A stretch of DNA of 64,000 nt from Candidatus Cottocaccamicrobium excrementipullorum (GCA_018713255.1 DVFL01000005.1:1-64000); one strand, 5' to 3'; numbered from the stretch's first letter, positions 45,067 to 54,216 are shown. The notes: generated by a model from the letters alone, not told the origin. A program made the numbers and translations.

Positions 45067-46206
45067 TTACTCTTTTGGCCCTGCCAGCATCCCGGCGATT
45101 TTGGCCTCTTTGTATTCGCCGTACCGGTGTTCTTCGATAGCCTGGCGAATCTCTTCCATCATTTTATTATAAAAATACAGATTATGCAATACACATAATC
45201 GCATTCCCAGCATCTCTTTCGCCTTAAACAGATGACGGATGTAGGCTCTGCTGTATGAACGGCAGGCAGGACACTGACATCCTTCTTCAATGGGTCTGGG
45301 GTCCAGCTCATACTTCTGGTTAAACAAATTCAGCTTTCCCTGATTCGTATATACATGACCATGACGGCCATTCCGAGAAGGATATACACAATCAAAGAAA
45401 TCCACTCCCCGGTCCACTGCCTCCAGAATATTGATCGGCGTCCCTACTCCCATCAGATAAGTGGGCTTGTTCTCTGGCAAATGAGGCACTGTCACATCCA
45501 AAATGTGATACATCTCCTCATGGCTCTCTCCCACTGCCAGGCCTCCCAGCGCATAACCATCCAGGTCCAGGCGGGAAATCTCCTTAGCATGCTCAATTCG
45601 CACCTCATCCAGCACTCCGCCCTGGTTAATGCCAAACAGCAGCTGATGGGGATTAATGGTATCCGGCAGACTGTTTAGCCGTTCCATCTCCGCCTTGCAG
45701 CGGTGCAGCCATCTGGCTGTCCGCTCTACGCTGGGCTTAATGTAATCATAGTCAGCCCGGCTGGGAGGACATTCGTCGAAGGCCATGGCGATAGTCGACC
45801 CTAAATTAGACTGAATCTGCATGCTCTCCTCCGGCCCCATGAAAATCCGCCGTCCGTCAATATGAGACTGGAAAGTAACCCCTTCCTCCCGGATTTTGCG
45901 CAGGCCGGACAGGGAAAATACCTGAAAGCCTCCGGAGTCCGTGAGAATGGGCCGATCCCAGTTCATGAACTTATGAAGGCCGCCGAACTGCTTAATCAGC
46001 TTATCTCCTGTGCGGACATGCAAATGATAGGTGTTGGAAAGTTCTACCTGAGTGCCGATCTGGCGCAGATCGTCGGTGGAAACCGCCCCTTTAATCGCCG
46101 CTACCGTTCCCACATTCATAAACAGCGGGGTCTGAACCGTGCCGTGAACCGTTTTAAGCTCCGCCCGTTTAGCCCGTCCGTCTTTGGTCAAAATACGATA
46201 TTCCAT
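45067..46206 (-). CDS. tgt: tRNA-guanine transglycosylase (queuine/preQ1 insertion)
   Basis: 379 aa from MEYRILTKDGRAKRAELK (AAGGAG upstream). It exchanges G34 for preQ1 in tRNAs with GUN anticodons. Catalytic aspartates in ILTDSGGFQVF and VDFFDCVYPSRNGRHG. Zinc ligands lie in CQCPAC...H near the C-terminus. It lies 28 bases after scfB and before yajC. Confidence 0.97.
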   Translation of the reverse strand: MEYRILTKDGRAKRAELKTVHGTVQTPLFMNVGTVAAIKGAVSTDDLRQIGTQVELSNTYHLHVRTGDKLIKQFGGLHKFMNWDRPILTDSGGFQVFSLSGLRKIREEGVTFQSHIDGRRIFMGPEESMQIQSNLGSTIAMAFDECPPSRADYDYIKPSVERTARWLHRCKAEMERLNSLPDTINPHQLLFGINQGGVLDEVRIEHAKEISRLDLDGYALGGLAVGESHEEMYHILDVTVPHLPENKPTYLMGVGTPINILEAVDRGVDFFDCVYPSRNGRHGHVYTNQGKLNLFNQKYELDPRPIEEGCQCPACRSYSRAYIRHLFKAKEMLGMRLCVLHNLYFYNKMMEEIRQAIEEHRYGEYKEAKIAGMLAGPKE

Positions 46207-46234
46207 AATTCTCCTTGTCTGCTTTTCCCACACG

Positions 46235-47629
46235 TTACTCTTCCGCCAGAGCCGCCTTAATCATAATGGCGCACTCAATCCGCTTTTTCTGCATAGCGCA
46301 GCCAATATCATAAGCATCGGTAATCGTTCCGTGGAAATTATAGGAGTTCGCCGCACAGCCGCCGCTGCAGTAGAATCTTGCAAAGCAGTCCCTGCATTTA
46401 TCCTTAGCATAAACGTTGCACAGCTTAAACTCGTCCCGAACTGCAGTATTGGTGATTCCTTCATCCACATTTCCTAACAGGAATCCTTCCTGCCCCACAA
46501 ACTGATGGCAGGGATAAAGATCGCCCCAAGGCGTCACCGCCAGATATTCCGTTCCTGAACCGCAGCCAGAAAGGCGCTTGGCCACACAAGGACCTGCGTT
46601 CAGATCAATCATGAAATGGAAGAAATTAAATCCTCTTCCTTCTTTTTTCCGCTTAATGTATTCTTTCGCCAGCTTGTCGTACTGATCCAGAATCTGCGGA
46701 AGATCCTCCTCCCGAATGGCGTAATCCGCCTCAGGAGGCGCAACTACTGGCTCAATGGACATCTGCCGGAAGCCCAGATCTGCAAAATGAATAGCATCCT
46801 CAGCAAAATCCAGATTATAGTGGGTAAACGTACCTCTCACATAATAATTCATCTGATTCCGGCTGTCTGCGAATTTCTGAAACTTGGGCACAATCAGATC
46901 GTAGCTTCCCTTTCCATTGCGGAAGGGACGCATCTTATCATTAACTGCCTTTCTGCCATCCAGGCTCAGCACTACGTTGCTCATTTCCCGGTTGCAGAAT
47001 TCCATGATCTCGTCATTTAACAGAACGCCGTTGGTGGTTAAGGTAAAACGGAAATGCTTGTCATGGAGTTTTTCCTGCTCACGGCCATACTCCACCAGCT
47101 GTTTTACCACTTCCCAGTTCATTAAAGGCTCGCCGCCGAAGAAATCCACTTCCAGGTTCCTGCGGCTGCCGGAATTGGCAATCAGAAAATCCAGCGCCTT
47201 CTTTCCTACTTCAAAGCTCATCAACGCCCGGCGCCCATGGTATTCCCCTTCTTCTGCAAAGCAATAGCGACATGCCAGATTGCAGTCATGGGCAATGTGA
47301 AGGCAAAGGGCCTTCACTACGGTTTTTCTTTCTTTAAAATCAATCACAAAATCCTTGTAGATATCCTTAGCAAACAGCTGCTCTAAATTAATCAGCTCCT
47401 GAATATCTTCCAGACTTTCTTCCACTTCCTGACGGCTGTATTTCCCCTCCAGGCGGGCAATCACCTGCTCCCGAAGCTTCTGCGGAATGGGTTCTGGCTT
47501 ATCCAGATCCGGCATCTCCTCCGCCAGAAGGGCAACTGCATCGTACATCACCGGGTCCGCCACATGAACAGAACCGCTGTTTACGTCCAGCACAATATAA
47601 TAGCCATTATTGATATATTGATGAATCAC
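46235..47629 (-). CDS. scfB: Radical SAM SCIFF peptide maturase
   Basis: 464 aa. The radical SAM cluster motif is C116-xxx-C120-xx-C123 (HDCNLACRYCFAEEG). A SPASM-type C-terminal region with many cysteines (GPCVAKRLSGCGSG, CHQF, CNVYAKDKCRDCFARFYCSGGC) binds auxiliary iron-sulfur clusters. The N-terminal 90 residues form the peptide-recognition region. Enzymes of this family make thioether crosslinks in the SCIFF peptide. The peptide gene is 147 bases upstream in the same orientation. Confidence 0.96.
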   Translation of the reverse strand: MIHQYINNGYYIVLDVNSGSVHVADPVMYDAVALLAEEMPDLDKPEPIPQKLREQVIARLEGKYSRQEVEESLEDIQELINLEQLFAKDIYKDFVIDFKERKTVVKALCLHIAHDCNLACRYCFAEEGEYHGRRALMSFEVGKKALDFLIANSGSRRNLEVDFFGGEPLMNWEVVKQLVEYGREQEKLHDKHFRFTLTTNGVLLNDEIMEFCNREMSNVVLSLDGRKAVNDKMRPFRNGKGSYDLIVPKFQKFADSRNQMNYYVRGTFTHYNLDFAEDAIHFADLGFRQMSIEPVVAPPEADYAIREEDLPQILDQYDKLAKEYIKRKKEGRGFNFFHFMIDLNAGPCVAKRLSGCGSGTEYLAVTPWGDLYPCHQFVGQEGFLLGNVDEGITNTAVRDEFKLCNVYAKDKCRDCFARFYCSGGCAANSYNFHGTITDAYDIGCAMQKKRIECAIMIKAALAEE

Positions 47630-47714
47630 TGACAGTTCCTCGTCTTTCTCTATGAAACTTTTCCGCCTGAAGGGCGGCTTTTTCTTAAAAATCTTTTCCC
47701 AGACATGGAAAATG

Positions 47715-47741
47715 CCCCTACAATCCCATCGACCGTAGGGG
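47715..47741 (-). promoter_or_regulatory. Hairpin between SCIFF peptide and maturase genes
   Basis: Seven-base stem CCCCTAC/GTAGGGG followed by CATTTTCC on the minus strand. It probably reduces read-through so that peptide exceeds maturase. A second hairpin, CCGCC/GGGCGG, lies near 47664-47678 before scfB. Confidence 0.55.
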
Positions 47742-47775
47742 TTTCATGAACAAGCTTCATTTTCCCAGGTGAAAC

Positions 47776-47922
47776 TTACCGGCTGGCGTTTTCACAGCTC
47801 TGGTTTCCAACCGTACAGGAAGTCTTGCAGGCGGACTGGCAGGAAGTCTGGCACTCGCCGCAGCCACCCTTCTTCATGGTATCCTTTAACGTATTGGAAT
47901 TTAAGGTCTTAACGTGCTTCAT
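47776..47922 (-). CDS. scfA: SCIFF peptide (six cysteines in forty-five residues)
   Basis: 48 aa. It starts MKHVKTLNSNTLKDTMKKGG; the C-terminal half has six cysteines at 21, 24, 28, 32, 36 and 43 and ends ENASR. AGGAGG lies nine bases before the ATG. It is the ribosomally made substrate of the adjacent radical SAM maturase. It is near-universal in Clostridia, and the mature product's function is unknown. Confidence 0.97.
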   Translation of the reverse strand: MKHVKTLNSNTLKDTMKKGGCGECQTSCQSACKTSCTVGNQSCENASR

Positions 47923-47965
47923 CTTGCTACGCCTCCTATTCTATTAAAAATTTTAATCCGATCAA

Positions 47966-47994
47966 ATTATAACATATGCACAGGGAACACGCAA
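47966..47994 (-). promoter_or_regulatory. Promoter of the SCIFF-scfB-tgt-yajC operon
   Basis: Minus strand TTGCGT (47989-47994), 17-base spacer, TATAAT (47966-47971). Confidence 0.8.
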
Positions 47995-48085
47995 GGCTTT
48001 GTTAACGGCCGGAAAAGCTGTTCATATCCGGCCTGGTCTCCGCATAGATTGCCATAGAATGTGAAACAAGAAAAGAGGAAGCTTT

Positions 48086-48439
48086 ATGCGGACCGTAAAA
48101 ATCTTATGCCGCTCCCTTCTGGCATCCTATCTCATCAGCGCCCTCCTTCTTACCGGACTGGCTTTTGCTCTCTTTACCATGAAAATTTCCCCCTCCTCTG
48201 TATCAGGAGGAGTGTACGCCATCTACGGCATCAGCTGCTTTTTAGGAGGGTTAGCGGCAGGAAAATCCACAGGCAGCAGAAAATTTTTCTGGGGCCTGTT
48301 ATCTGGCCTGCTTTACTTCCTGCTCCTGGCCCTGATGTCCTTTCTCTTATCCAGCGGTCTGGAGCAGGACACCCAAAGACTGGCTGCTGTCCTGGCAGTC
48401 TGCGCCTTCTGCGGCATGGCCGGCGGAATGCTGGGCTAG
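48086..48439 (+). CDS. TIGR04086-type small membrane protein
   Basis: 117 aa with four hydrophobic segments (about 12-34, 42-60, 66-88, 95-115). GAGGAAG precedes the ATG. Sequence and position beside the SCIFF genes fit the TIGR04086 family of uncharacterised Clostridial membrane proteins. Function unknown. Convergent with the LspA-like gene, 27 bases away. Confidence 0.75.
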   Translation: MRTVKILCRSLLASYLISALLLTGLAFALFTMKISPSSVSGGVYAIYGISCFLGGLAAGKSTGSRKFFWGLLSGLLYFLLLALMSFLLSSGLEQDTQRLAAVLAVCAFCGMAGGMLG

Positions 48440-48466
48440 CCGGAAAGCTGCGGGAAAATGAGGACG

Positions 48467-48934
48467 TTAATCTTCCTTCAGCTGAGCACGAATCTGAGAC
48501 AAAAACATTAACACTGCACCGGCAAAGATCATCATATCGCCCAGGTTAAAAATCACCTTTTTCAGCTTGCCCGCATTAATGCTGAAATAATCCACCACAT
48601 ATCCCCGGTGAAGCCGGTCGTAAAGATTGCTCAGGGCGCCTCCCAAGGTTAAGGACAGTGCCGTTTTTTCCAGGAGGAAACCTTTCTTAGGCAGAAGAAA
48701 GCCCAAGACTCCTCCTAATGCCGAAACCATAATCAGGGGAACTGTTTTCACCAGCTCAGGCCTTTCTTTAAGTACCTGGAAGGGAAATCCCTGGTTATGG
48801 CTTTTGTGCAGGGTAATCTTTCCCCGGCTTCCTTTAAGTTCCCGGGGAAAATTTTCTTTTCCTGCCGCTTCAATTTCTTCTTTAATGCACTGATCAGCTC
48901 CTGCCATCATTAAAATCCATGTAATCCATCCCAT
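48467..48934 (-). CDS. Lipoprotein signal peptidase (LspA)-like
   Basis: 155 aa, four hydrophobic segments. Motif order matches signal peptidase II: DQCIK in TM1, HNQGFPF (usually NxGAAF), GGALSNLYDRLHRGYVVDY with one catalytic aspartate, and FNLGD with the other (usually FNxAD). Both catalytic aspartates are present, while flanking positions are altered, so it may be a divergent second copy. AGGAGG precedes the ATG. Confidence 0.85.
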   Translation of the reverse strand: MGWITWILMMAGADQCIKEEIEAAGKENFPRELKGSRGKITLHKSHNQGFPFQVLKERPELVKTVPLIMVSALGGVLGFLLPKKGFLLEKTALSLTLGGALSNLYDRLHRGYVVDYFSINAGKLKKVIFNLGDMMIFAGAVLMFLSQIRAQLKED

Positions 48935-49059
48935 CCGTCTCAGCCTCCTGTTCTTTGTGTTTTCTTTACGCTTATTTTACCCGGTTTCCCAGCCTGGGTA
49001 AAGGCATTTTTTACCACAGATCTCATATATTAAAAAAAACCCCGGAAAGAGGGTTTTCC

Positions 49060-50811
49060 ATGAACGGCTGTCCTGTTAATCCTGCCAGAGAAGACATCGC
49101 CGACTTTATTTACCGCCAGGGAACTTCCTCCCTGCAGGTTCTGGAAATGCAGAACCGGATTTTGTGTTATGATTTTTCATCCCGAGAATATGCAGTCATC
49201 TACCTCCCTTTATCGGAAGTCCTGCCTATCACCCTGGGAAAATACGAATATTATTCGATTCCTAAGCTTTATACCCTTTTAGATACCTCAAGCATGGAAG
49301 CCTCAGGGATTCTTCCCGTCTTTTCCCAGCCTGCCCTGGCCAATCAAGGAGAAGGAGTGCTCATCGGCTTTATCGACACCGGCATCGATTACCAGAATCC
49401 TCTGTTCCGCAATCCAGACGGCACCACCCGCATCGCCGGAATCTGGGATCAGACACTGCCGGAAAACCAAGAAGAACTTCCTCTCGGCGTTCAAGATCCT
49501 TCCGGACTTCTGGGCAGCATCTCCTACGGCACTACCTTCCGCCCAGAGCAGATCAACCAGGCATTAAAATCAGAGGATCCCCTTTCCCTTGTTCCTTCTC
49601 AGGATGAACTGGGCCACGGCACCTTTTTAGCCGGCATCGCCGCAGGAGGGGAGACTTCATCAGGGGATTTCATCGGAGCTGCTCCTAAAGCTTCCATCGG
49701 TGTTGTAAAGCTGAAACCGGCAAAACAATACCTGCGGGATTTTTATCTGATCCGCCCGGATGCCCCGGCTTATCAGGAGAACGATATTATGATGGGAATC
49801 AAATATCTGCAGCTGCTCTCCCAGGAAACCTCCATGCCTCTGGTTATCTGCATCAGCCTGGGGACCAACTGGGGAAGCCATCAGGGCTCCTCTCCCTTAA
49901 GCAGCGCTCTGGAAACTGCCAGCCGCTACACTGGAACCGTAAACGTGATCGCCGCCGGAAACGAAACCGGTCTTTCCCATCATTATTCTCATTATCTTTC
50001 GGACCGTCAGGAATGGGAAGACGTAGAGATCCGGGTGGCCTCCGGCGAGCGCGGCTTTGTGGCTGAGTTGTGGTCTGACGTCGCCGAACTTTATACCATT
50101 GGCTTCATTTCACCCAGCGGAGAAACCGTCAGCCGAATTCCGCTTACTTTGGGACAGGATTCCCGGGTAACTTTCCTGTTGGAAAAAACAGTGATCACCC
50201 TCAGCTATCTTCCCGCAGAATCCGGGTCCGGGCGCCAGCTGATTTTTTTCCGCTTCCAGGACCCTGCTCCGGGAATCTGGCGGGTCAGAGTCTATAATAC
50301 CCTGTATTTAAGGGGCCAGTACCATATGTGGCTTCCCGTTCAGGGATTCGCCTCTCCAGAAACGATTTTCCTCAAGCCTGACCCAGACACCACCATCACC
50401 TGCCCAGGAAATACTGCTCTGCCCATCACAGTGGGAGCATATGACCACCGGGACGGAAGCATCTATCTCCATTCCAGCCGTGGATTTGCCATCGACGGCC
50501 AGATCAAACCAGATCTGGCAGCGCCTGGGGTGGAGGTTTTCGGTCCTTCCTCCCAGCTTCTTCCCGACGGCGCCCCTTATCTGACCAGGCGGACCGGAAC
50601 CTCTGTTGCTGCCGCCCACACAGCAGGCGCCGCCGCCAGTCTCCTCTCCTGGGGAATCGTAGAAGGCAATGATCCTGCCATGAACAGCGCCTCCGTCCGG
50701 GGCTACCTGGTTCGCGGCGCAGACCGCAGCCCTGCATACACCTATCCCAACCGGGAATTCGGCTACGGAACCTTAAATCTGTATCAGTCCTTTCTCCAGC
50801 TGCGGGAATAA
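49060..50811 (+). CDS. S8 family subtilisin-like protease, Csp-like
   Basis: 583 aa from MNGCPVNPAREDIADF (GAGGG upstream). A short N-terminal propeptide-like region (1-90), then a catalytic triad D106 (GFIDTGID), H186 (GHGTFLAGIAAG) and S515 (GTSVAAAHTAGAAAS). An insertion of about 150 residues (330-480) resembles the jellyroll of Csp proteases. There is no Sec signal peptide. Clostridial Csp proteins process the spore cortex hydrolase SleC during germination, but Lachnospiraceae carry several related S8 enzymes of unknown role. All three active-site residues are intact. Convergent with clpX, 14 bases apart. Confidence 0.9.
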   Translation: MNGCPVNPAREDIADFIYRQGTSSLQVLEMQNRILCYDFSSREYAVIYLPLSEVLPITLGKYEYYSIPKLYTLLDTSSMEASGILPVFSQPALANQGEGVLIGFIDTGIDYQNPLFRNPDGTTRIAGIWDQTLPENQEELPLGVQDPSGLLGSISYGTTFRPEQINQALKSEDPLSLVPSQDELGHGTFLAGIAAGGETSSGDFIGAAPKASIGVVKLKPAKQYLRDFYLIRPDAPAYQENDIMMGIKYLQLLSQETSMPLVICISLGTNWGSHQGSSPLSSALETASRYTGTVNVIAAGNETGLSHHYSHYLSDRQEWEDVEIRVASGERGFVAELWSDVAELYTIGFISPSGETVSRIPLTLGQDSRVTFLLEKTVITLSYLPAESGSGRQLIFFRFQDPAPGIWRVRVYNTLYLRGQYHMWLPVQGFASPETIFLKPDPDTTITCPGNTALPITVGAYDHRDGSIYLHSSRGFAIDGQIKPDLAAPGVEVFGPSSQLLPDGAPYLTRRTGTSVAAAHTAGAAASLLSWGIVEGNDPAMNSASVRGYLVRGADRSPAYTYPNREFGYGTLNLYQSFLQLRE

Positions 50812-50825
50812 TCCGAAAAGATCCG

Positions 50826-52235
50826 TTATCCTCTCATCTCGATTCTGGGACCTCCGGTTTTCTCCAAATACGGACGGGTAATGATCACTGCGCCAATATT
50901 AGGATCCTTCGGCACCTCATACATGATGTCCAGCATAAAATCCTCCAGGATCGCCCGAAGGGCCCTGGCTCCCGTATCTTTCTTCAAAGCCTCCTCGGCA
51001 ATCCAGTCCAGCGCCTGGTCGTCAAACTCCAGCTTTACCTCATCGTAGGCCAGAAGCTTTTCATACTGTTTTAAAATAGCGTTTTTCGGTTCCAGAAGGA
51101 TCTTTTTCATCAGCTCCTTATTCAGCCGCTCCAAAGTTACCGTTATGGGAAGCCGTCCCAAAAACTCAGGAATCATACCGAACTTCCTTAAATCATCGTT
51201 GGTCACCTGGCTTAACAAGTCTTTTTCCTCATCAAACTCGTCCTTTAACGCAGCTCCGAATCCCATGGAGGACTTTTTCCTCAGCCGTTCCTTAATGATC
51301 TCTTCCAGATCCGGGAAGGCGCCGCCGCAGATGAACAGAATATTATCTGTATTCACCGTAGCCATGGGGGTCATGGCATTCTTCTGCCCAGCCCCCACCG
51401 GCACCTCTACGGTACTTCCCTCCAGAAGTTTTAACAGCTCCTGCTGCACCGACTCCCCGCTTACATCTCGAGTGTTGGTCTGCTGCTTTTTGGCGATTTT
51501 ATCAATTTCATCAATAAAAATAATGCCCTTTTCTGCCCGTTCCACATCATTTCCTGCGGCAGCTAAAAGCTTGCTCACCACGCTCTCAATGTCGTCGCCA
51601 ATATAGCCCGCCTCCGTCAAGGACGTGGCGTCTGCAATGGCCAGGGGAACGTCTAAAAGCTTTGCCAGGGTTTTTACCAGATAAGTTTTGCCGCTTCCCG
51701 TAGGACCAATCATCAGAATGTTGGATTTTTCAATAACAACGCCGTCCTCATCCTGGCCGCCGCTTAAAAATGCCCGTTTATAATGATTATATACCGCCAC
51801 TGAAACAGCCTTTTTTGCTTTCTCCTGTCCCACCACATACTCATCTAGCTGCTGCTTGATTTTGTGGGGAGCAGGAATGTCCTGAATGGTAAAGGTCTTT
51901 TTCGGCTCTTTATTCTTTTTACGGATTTTCTGACGGCTGGGAATCGGCTCTGGACGCACCAGATTCTGCATGTCCCCCAAATTCAGATACGGCATATTGG
52001 GAAGACGACTTAAATCCATTCCGTTCTGACTTAAGGAATCAAAGGCTTTCTGCATGCAGTCATGGCAAAGATAAATTCCTCCTGGCATAAACACCATAGG
52101 GCCTGCTTTGCTCTCTGAACGCCGGCATATGTAGCATACCTTCTCATAGCCGTCATCTTCCGGCTTGTTGTCAGCTTCTGCTTTGCTTTCCGTATTCTCT
52201 TGTTCACTGCGAATTTCTTTATCTTTATCTTCCAA
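50826..52235 (-). CDS. Divergent ClpX-type AAA+ unfoldase
   Basis: 469 aa from the TTG at 52233-52235 (GGGAG upstream). An acidic 30-residue N-terminal extension precedes a four-cysteine zinc domain (C34, C37, C57, C60). AAA+ motifs: Walker A GPTGSGKT (177-184), Walker B IIFIDEID, pore loop GYIG (210-213; GYVG in ordinary ClpX). The ClpP-docking loop reads MGF (324-326) instead of IGF, and the RKH substrate loop is replaced by QKN (284-286). The gene stands alone, away from tig-clpP-clpX, with its own promoter. A second ClpX copy with altered substrate choice is the likeliest reading; whether it works with ClpP is open. Confidence 0.9.
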   Translation of the reverse strand: MEDKDKEIRSEQENTESKAEADNKPEDDGYEKVCYICRRSESKAGPMVFMPGGIYLCHDCMQKAFDSLSQNGMDLSRLPNMPYLNLGDMQNLVRPEPIPSRQKIRKKNKEPKKTFTIQDIPAPHKIKQQLDEYVVGQEKAKKAVSVAVYNHYKRAFLSGGQDEDGVVIEKSNILMIGPTGSGKTYLVKTLAKLLDVPLAIADATSLTEAGYIGDDIESVVSKLLAAAGNDVERAEKGIIFIDEIDKIAKKQQTNTRDVSGESVQQELLKLLEGSTVEVPVGAGQKNAMTPMATVNTDNILFICGGAFPDLEEIIKERLRKKSSMGFGAALKDEFDEEKDLLSQVTNDDLRKFGMIPEFLGRLPITVTLERLNKELMKKILLEPKNAILKQYEKLLAYDEVKLEFDDQALDWIAEEALKKDTGARALRAILEDFMLDIMYEVPKDPNIGAVIITRPYLEKTGGPRIEMRG

Positions 52236-52279
52236 TCTATTCTCCCTCTTAAGTGATAATATTAATGGTCTGTTCACTC

Positions 52280-52308
52280 ATTATAAAAGATTTCTCTGGA
52301 GAATACAA
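52280..52308 (-). promoter_or_regulatory. Promoter of the clpX-like gene
   Basis: Minus strand TTGTAT (52303-52308), 17-base spacer, TATAAT (52280-52285). Confidence 0.8.
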
Positions 52309-52334
52309 GCTCCTTTAAGATTGCACATTAAGGC

Positions 52335-52373
52335 AAAAGGGAGCCTACTCAGGCCATGCCTGAATACGCTCCC
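52335..52373 (-). terminator. Terminator after htrA
   Basis: Stem GGGAGC.TA.TCAGGC/GCCTGA.TA.GCTCCC (52339-52373, three-base loop) followed by CCTTTTG on the minus strand. Confidence 0.85.
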
Positions 52374-52422
52374 TGCAGCTTTTTTCCTATTCTCTTTAGA
52401 CAGCTCTTCTGCCGGCTTTCCA

Positions 52423-54216
52423 TTACCGGTTTGTGTTCTCCTCTGCCGGTCTGGTTCCCAGAGTAATTTCTACAGTCTGTTCAACATACTGTCCATTTTC
52501 CAGACGCTCAACCGTCAGTTCCACGGTATCGCCTCCGGCGTAGTAGGTAAGCATCTCCTGCAGCTCCGACATGCTTCTTACAGACTGACCGTCAAACTTG
52601 GTAATAATGTCCTTTTCCTGCAGAGTGGAGGAAGCCGCCGCTCCATCCTCCATGATTTTGTATACATAGATTCCTTGAGGCATTCCGTAAAGAGTGGATG
52701 CATTAGAATCAATATCCGTTCCCTGGATGCCCATGTAGCCCTGCTGATCTTCAGCCACCTGAACTCTGGTCTTTCTGGTCATCAGCGTATCAATAATATC
52801 CTGCACCTTAGAGATAGGAATTGCATATCCCATTCCCTCTACCTCTGTTGAAGAATACTTGGCAGAATTAATTCCCACCACTTCTCCCTGCATATTTAAC
52901 AAAGCGCCGCCGCTGTTGCCAGGATTGATGGCTGCATCAGTCTGAAGAAGATTTCTGGTGGTTCCATCTTCTGTCGTAACCTCTCTATCCAGAGCACTGA
53001 CATATCCTACGGTTACAGACTGTCCGTATCCCAGAGCGTTGCCGATGGCGATAACCCCCTGACCTACTTTCAGATTGTCGGAATCCCCTAAAGTAGCTAC
53101 CGCAATCTTGCTCTTGGTACTGTCATCGATCTGATTCAGCGGAACCGCAATCACAGCCAGATCGTTTTCCGAATCGGTACCTTTTACATTAGCTTCCGCT
53201 GACTGATTGTCATTGAAAGTGACGCTGAGAGAAGAAGCGCCTTCAACCACATGGTTATTGGTGACAATCAAAAGCTCTGTATCGCTTTCTCCCACAATAA
53301 TGCCGGATCCGCTTCCTCTTCCTTCATAAGTCTGAGGCTGTCCAAACCAATTCTGGGTCTGAACCTCCGTAATACTGTTAATCGCCACAACGGAAGGCAT
53401 TGCCTTTTCCACAATGGCTGACACATCATTGGCTGCTACCGTAACTGCCGGAGCAGAAGAATCGCTGCTTCCCTGAGTAGCTGCCGGAACCGTTTCTGCC
53501 TGAGCAATGGTTGTTCTGGTCTGCGCATACTGATCGGCTATCCTTCCAGTAATCAGGGTGATACCGGAAATCGTTCCGCCTGCCACTACGCCAAAGAGCA
53601 GAGCCGCCGCCGTAACCCCGGCTGCCCTCTTTAAAATAGGATGGGAATTCTTCGGCCTTCTCTGTTTTTTCTCCTGATTCTGTCCGCCGTAGCTGCCTTT
53701 ATGCTGCCATGGCGCATAATGCTGAATCTGGCCCTGGTTCTGCTGGTGCTGATCCTGCGCCGTTCCTCCCGGCTGGCTCTGATGATTCTGCTGATAGCTT
53801 CCCTGATATCCTGTCCCATATCCAGAAGCGCTCTGCTGCTGGCTGTTTCCGTAAGAAGGACGGGAGGAACCATACGTCTGACCTGAGGAAGCCTGATTCT
53901 GGGAATAAACATTCTGGCTCTGACCATAAGTGCTCTGGCCTGCCGGCTGACTCTGGGCCTGGCCGTAAGCGTTCTGGCCCTCAGTCTGGCTCTGGCTCTG
54001 ACCGTAAGTGCTCTGGCCTGCCGGCTGACTCTGGGCCTGGCCATAAGCGTTCTGGCCCTCAGAAGACGAAGAAGATTCATGACTGTCTATCATGGTAAAA
54101 TTAACTTCTTTCTTCTCCTGCTCTTCCTGTTCCTGATGTTCTTCTGCCTTCTGCTGCTCTGTCTCCGCTGAAGGATTGACAGAATTTTCTTTATGTTCAA
54201 ATTCGTCGTTATACAT
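52423..54216 (-). CDS. HtrA/DegP-type serine protease with PDZ domain and repeat-rich N-terminus
   Basis: 597 aa. Residues 1-190 are cytoplasmic and low complexity: an acidic start, then Gln/Gly/Ser/Tyr repeats with two 26-residue units. A membrane anchor is at about 195-222. The trypsin-like protease domain has H322 (NNHVVEG), D352 (NDLAVIAV) and S435 (GNSGGAL). A single PDZ domain lies at about 490-585. It degrades or refolds misfolded envelope proteins. The 190-residue cytoplasmic repeat region is longer than in typical HtrA. A pair of 11-base-spaced direct repeats upstream may bind an OmpR-type regulator. Confidence 0.93.
   Translation of the reverse strand: MYNDEFEHKENSVNPSAETEQQKAEEHQEQEEQEKKEVNFTMIDSHESSSSSEGQNAYGQAQSQPAGQSTYGQSQSQTEGQNAYGQAQSQPAGQSTYGQSQNVYSQNQASSGQTYGSSRPSYGNSQQQSASGYGTGYQGSYQQNHQSQPGGTAQDQHQQNQGQIQHYAPWQHKGSYGGQNQEKKQRRPKNSHPILKRAAGVTAAALLFGVVAGGTISGITLITGRIADQYAQTRTTIAQAETVPAATQGSSDSSAPAVTVAANDVSAIVEKAMPSVVAINSITEVQTQNWFGQPQTYEGRGSGSGIIVGESDTELLIVTNNHVVEGASSLSVTFNDNQSAEANVKGTDSENDLAVIAVPLNQIDDSTKSKIAVATLGDSDNLKVGQGVIAIGNALGYGQSVTVGYVSALDREVTTEDGTTRNLLQTDAAINPGNSGGALLNMQGEVVGINSAKYSSTEVEGMGYAIPISKVQDIIDTLMTRKTRVQVAEDQQGYMGIQGTDIDSNASTLYGMPQGIYVYKIMEDGAAASSTLQEKDIITKFDGQSVRSMSELQEMLTYYAGGDTVELTVERLENGQYVEQTVEITLGTRPAEENTNR
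53923..54062 (-). repeat. 78-bp tandem repeat inside htrA
   Basis: Almost two copies, period 78 (53923-54000 and 54001-54062), coding for units with QNAYGQAQSQPAGQSTYGQ. Copies are near-identical, so copy number may vary by slippage in frame. Confidence 0.85.

Noticed and set aside
53923-54062. Possible CRISPR-like repeats
   Set aside because: Period 78 without unique spacers, in frame inside htrA; it is a coding tandem repeat.
53709-54098. Plus-strand 129-aa repetitive ORF opposite htrA
   Set aside because: It is the antisense reading of the Gln/Gly repeat, with no RBS and no family resemblance.
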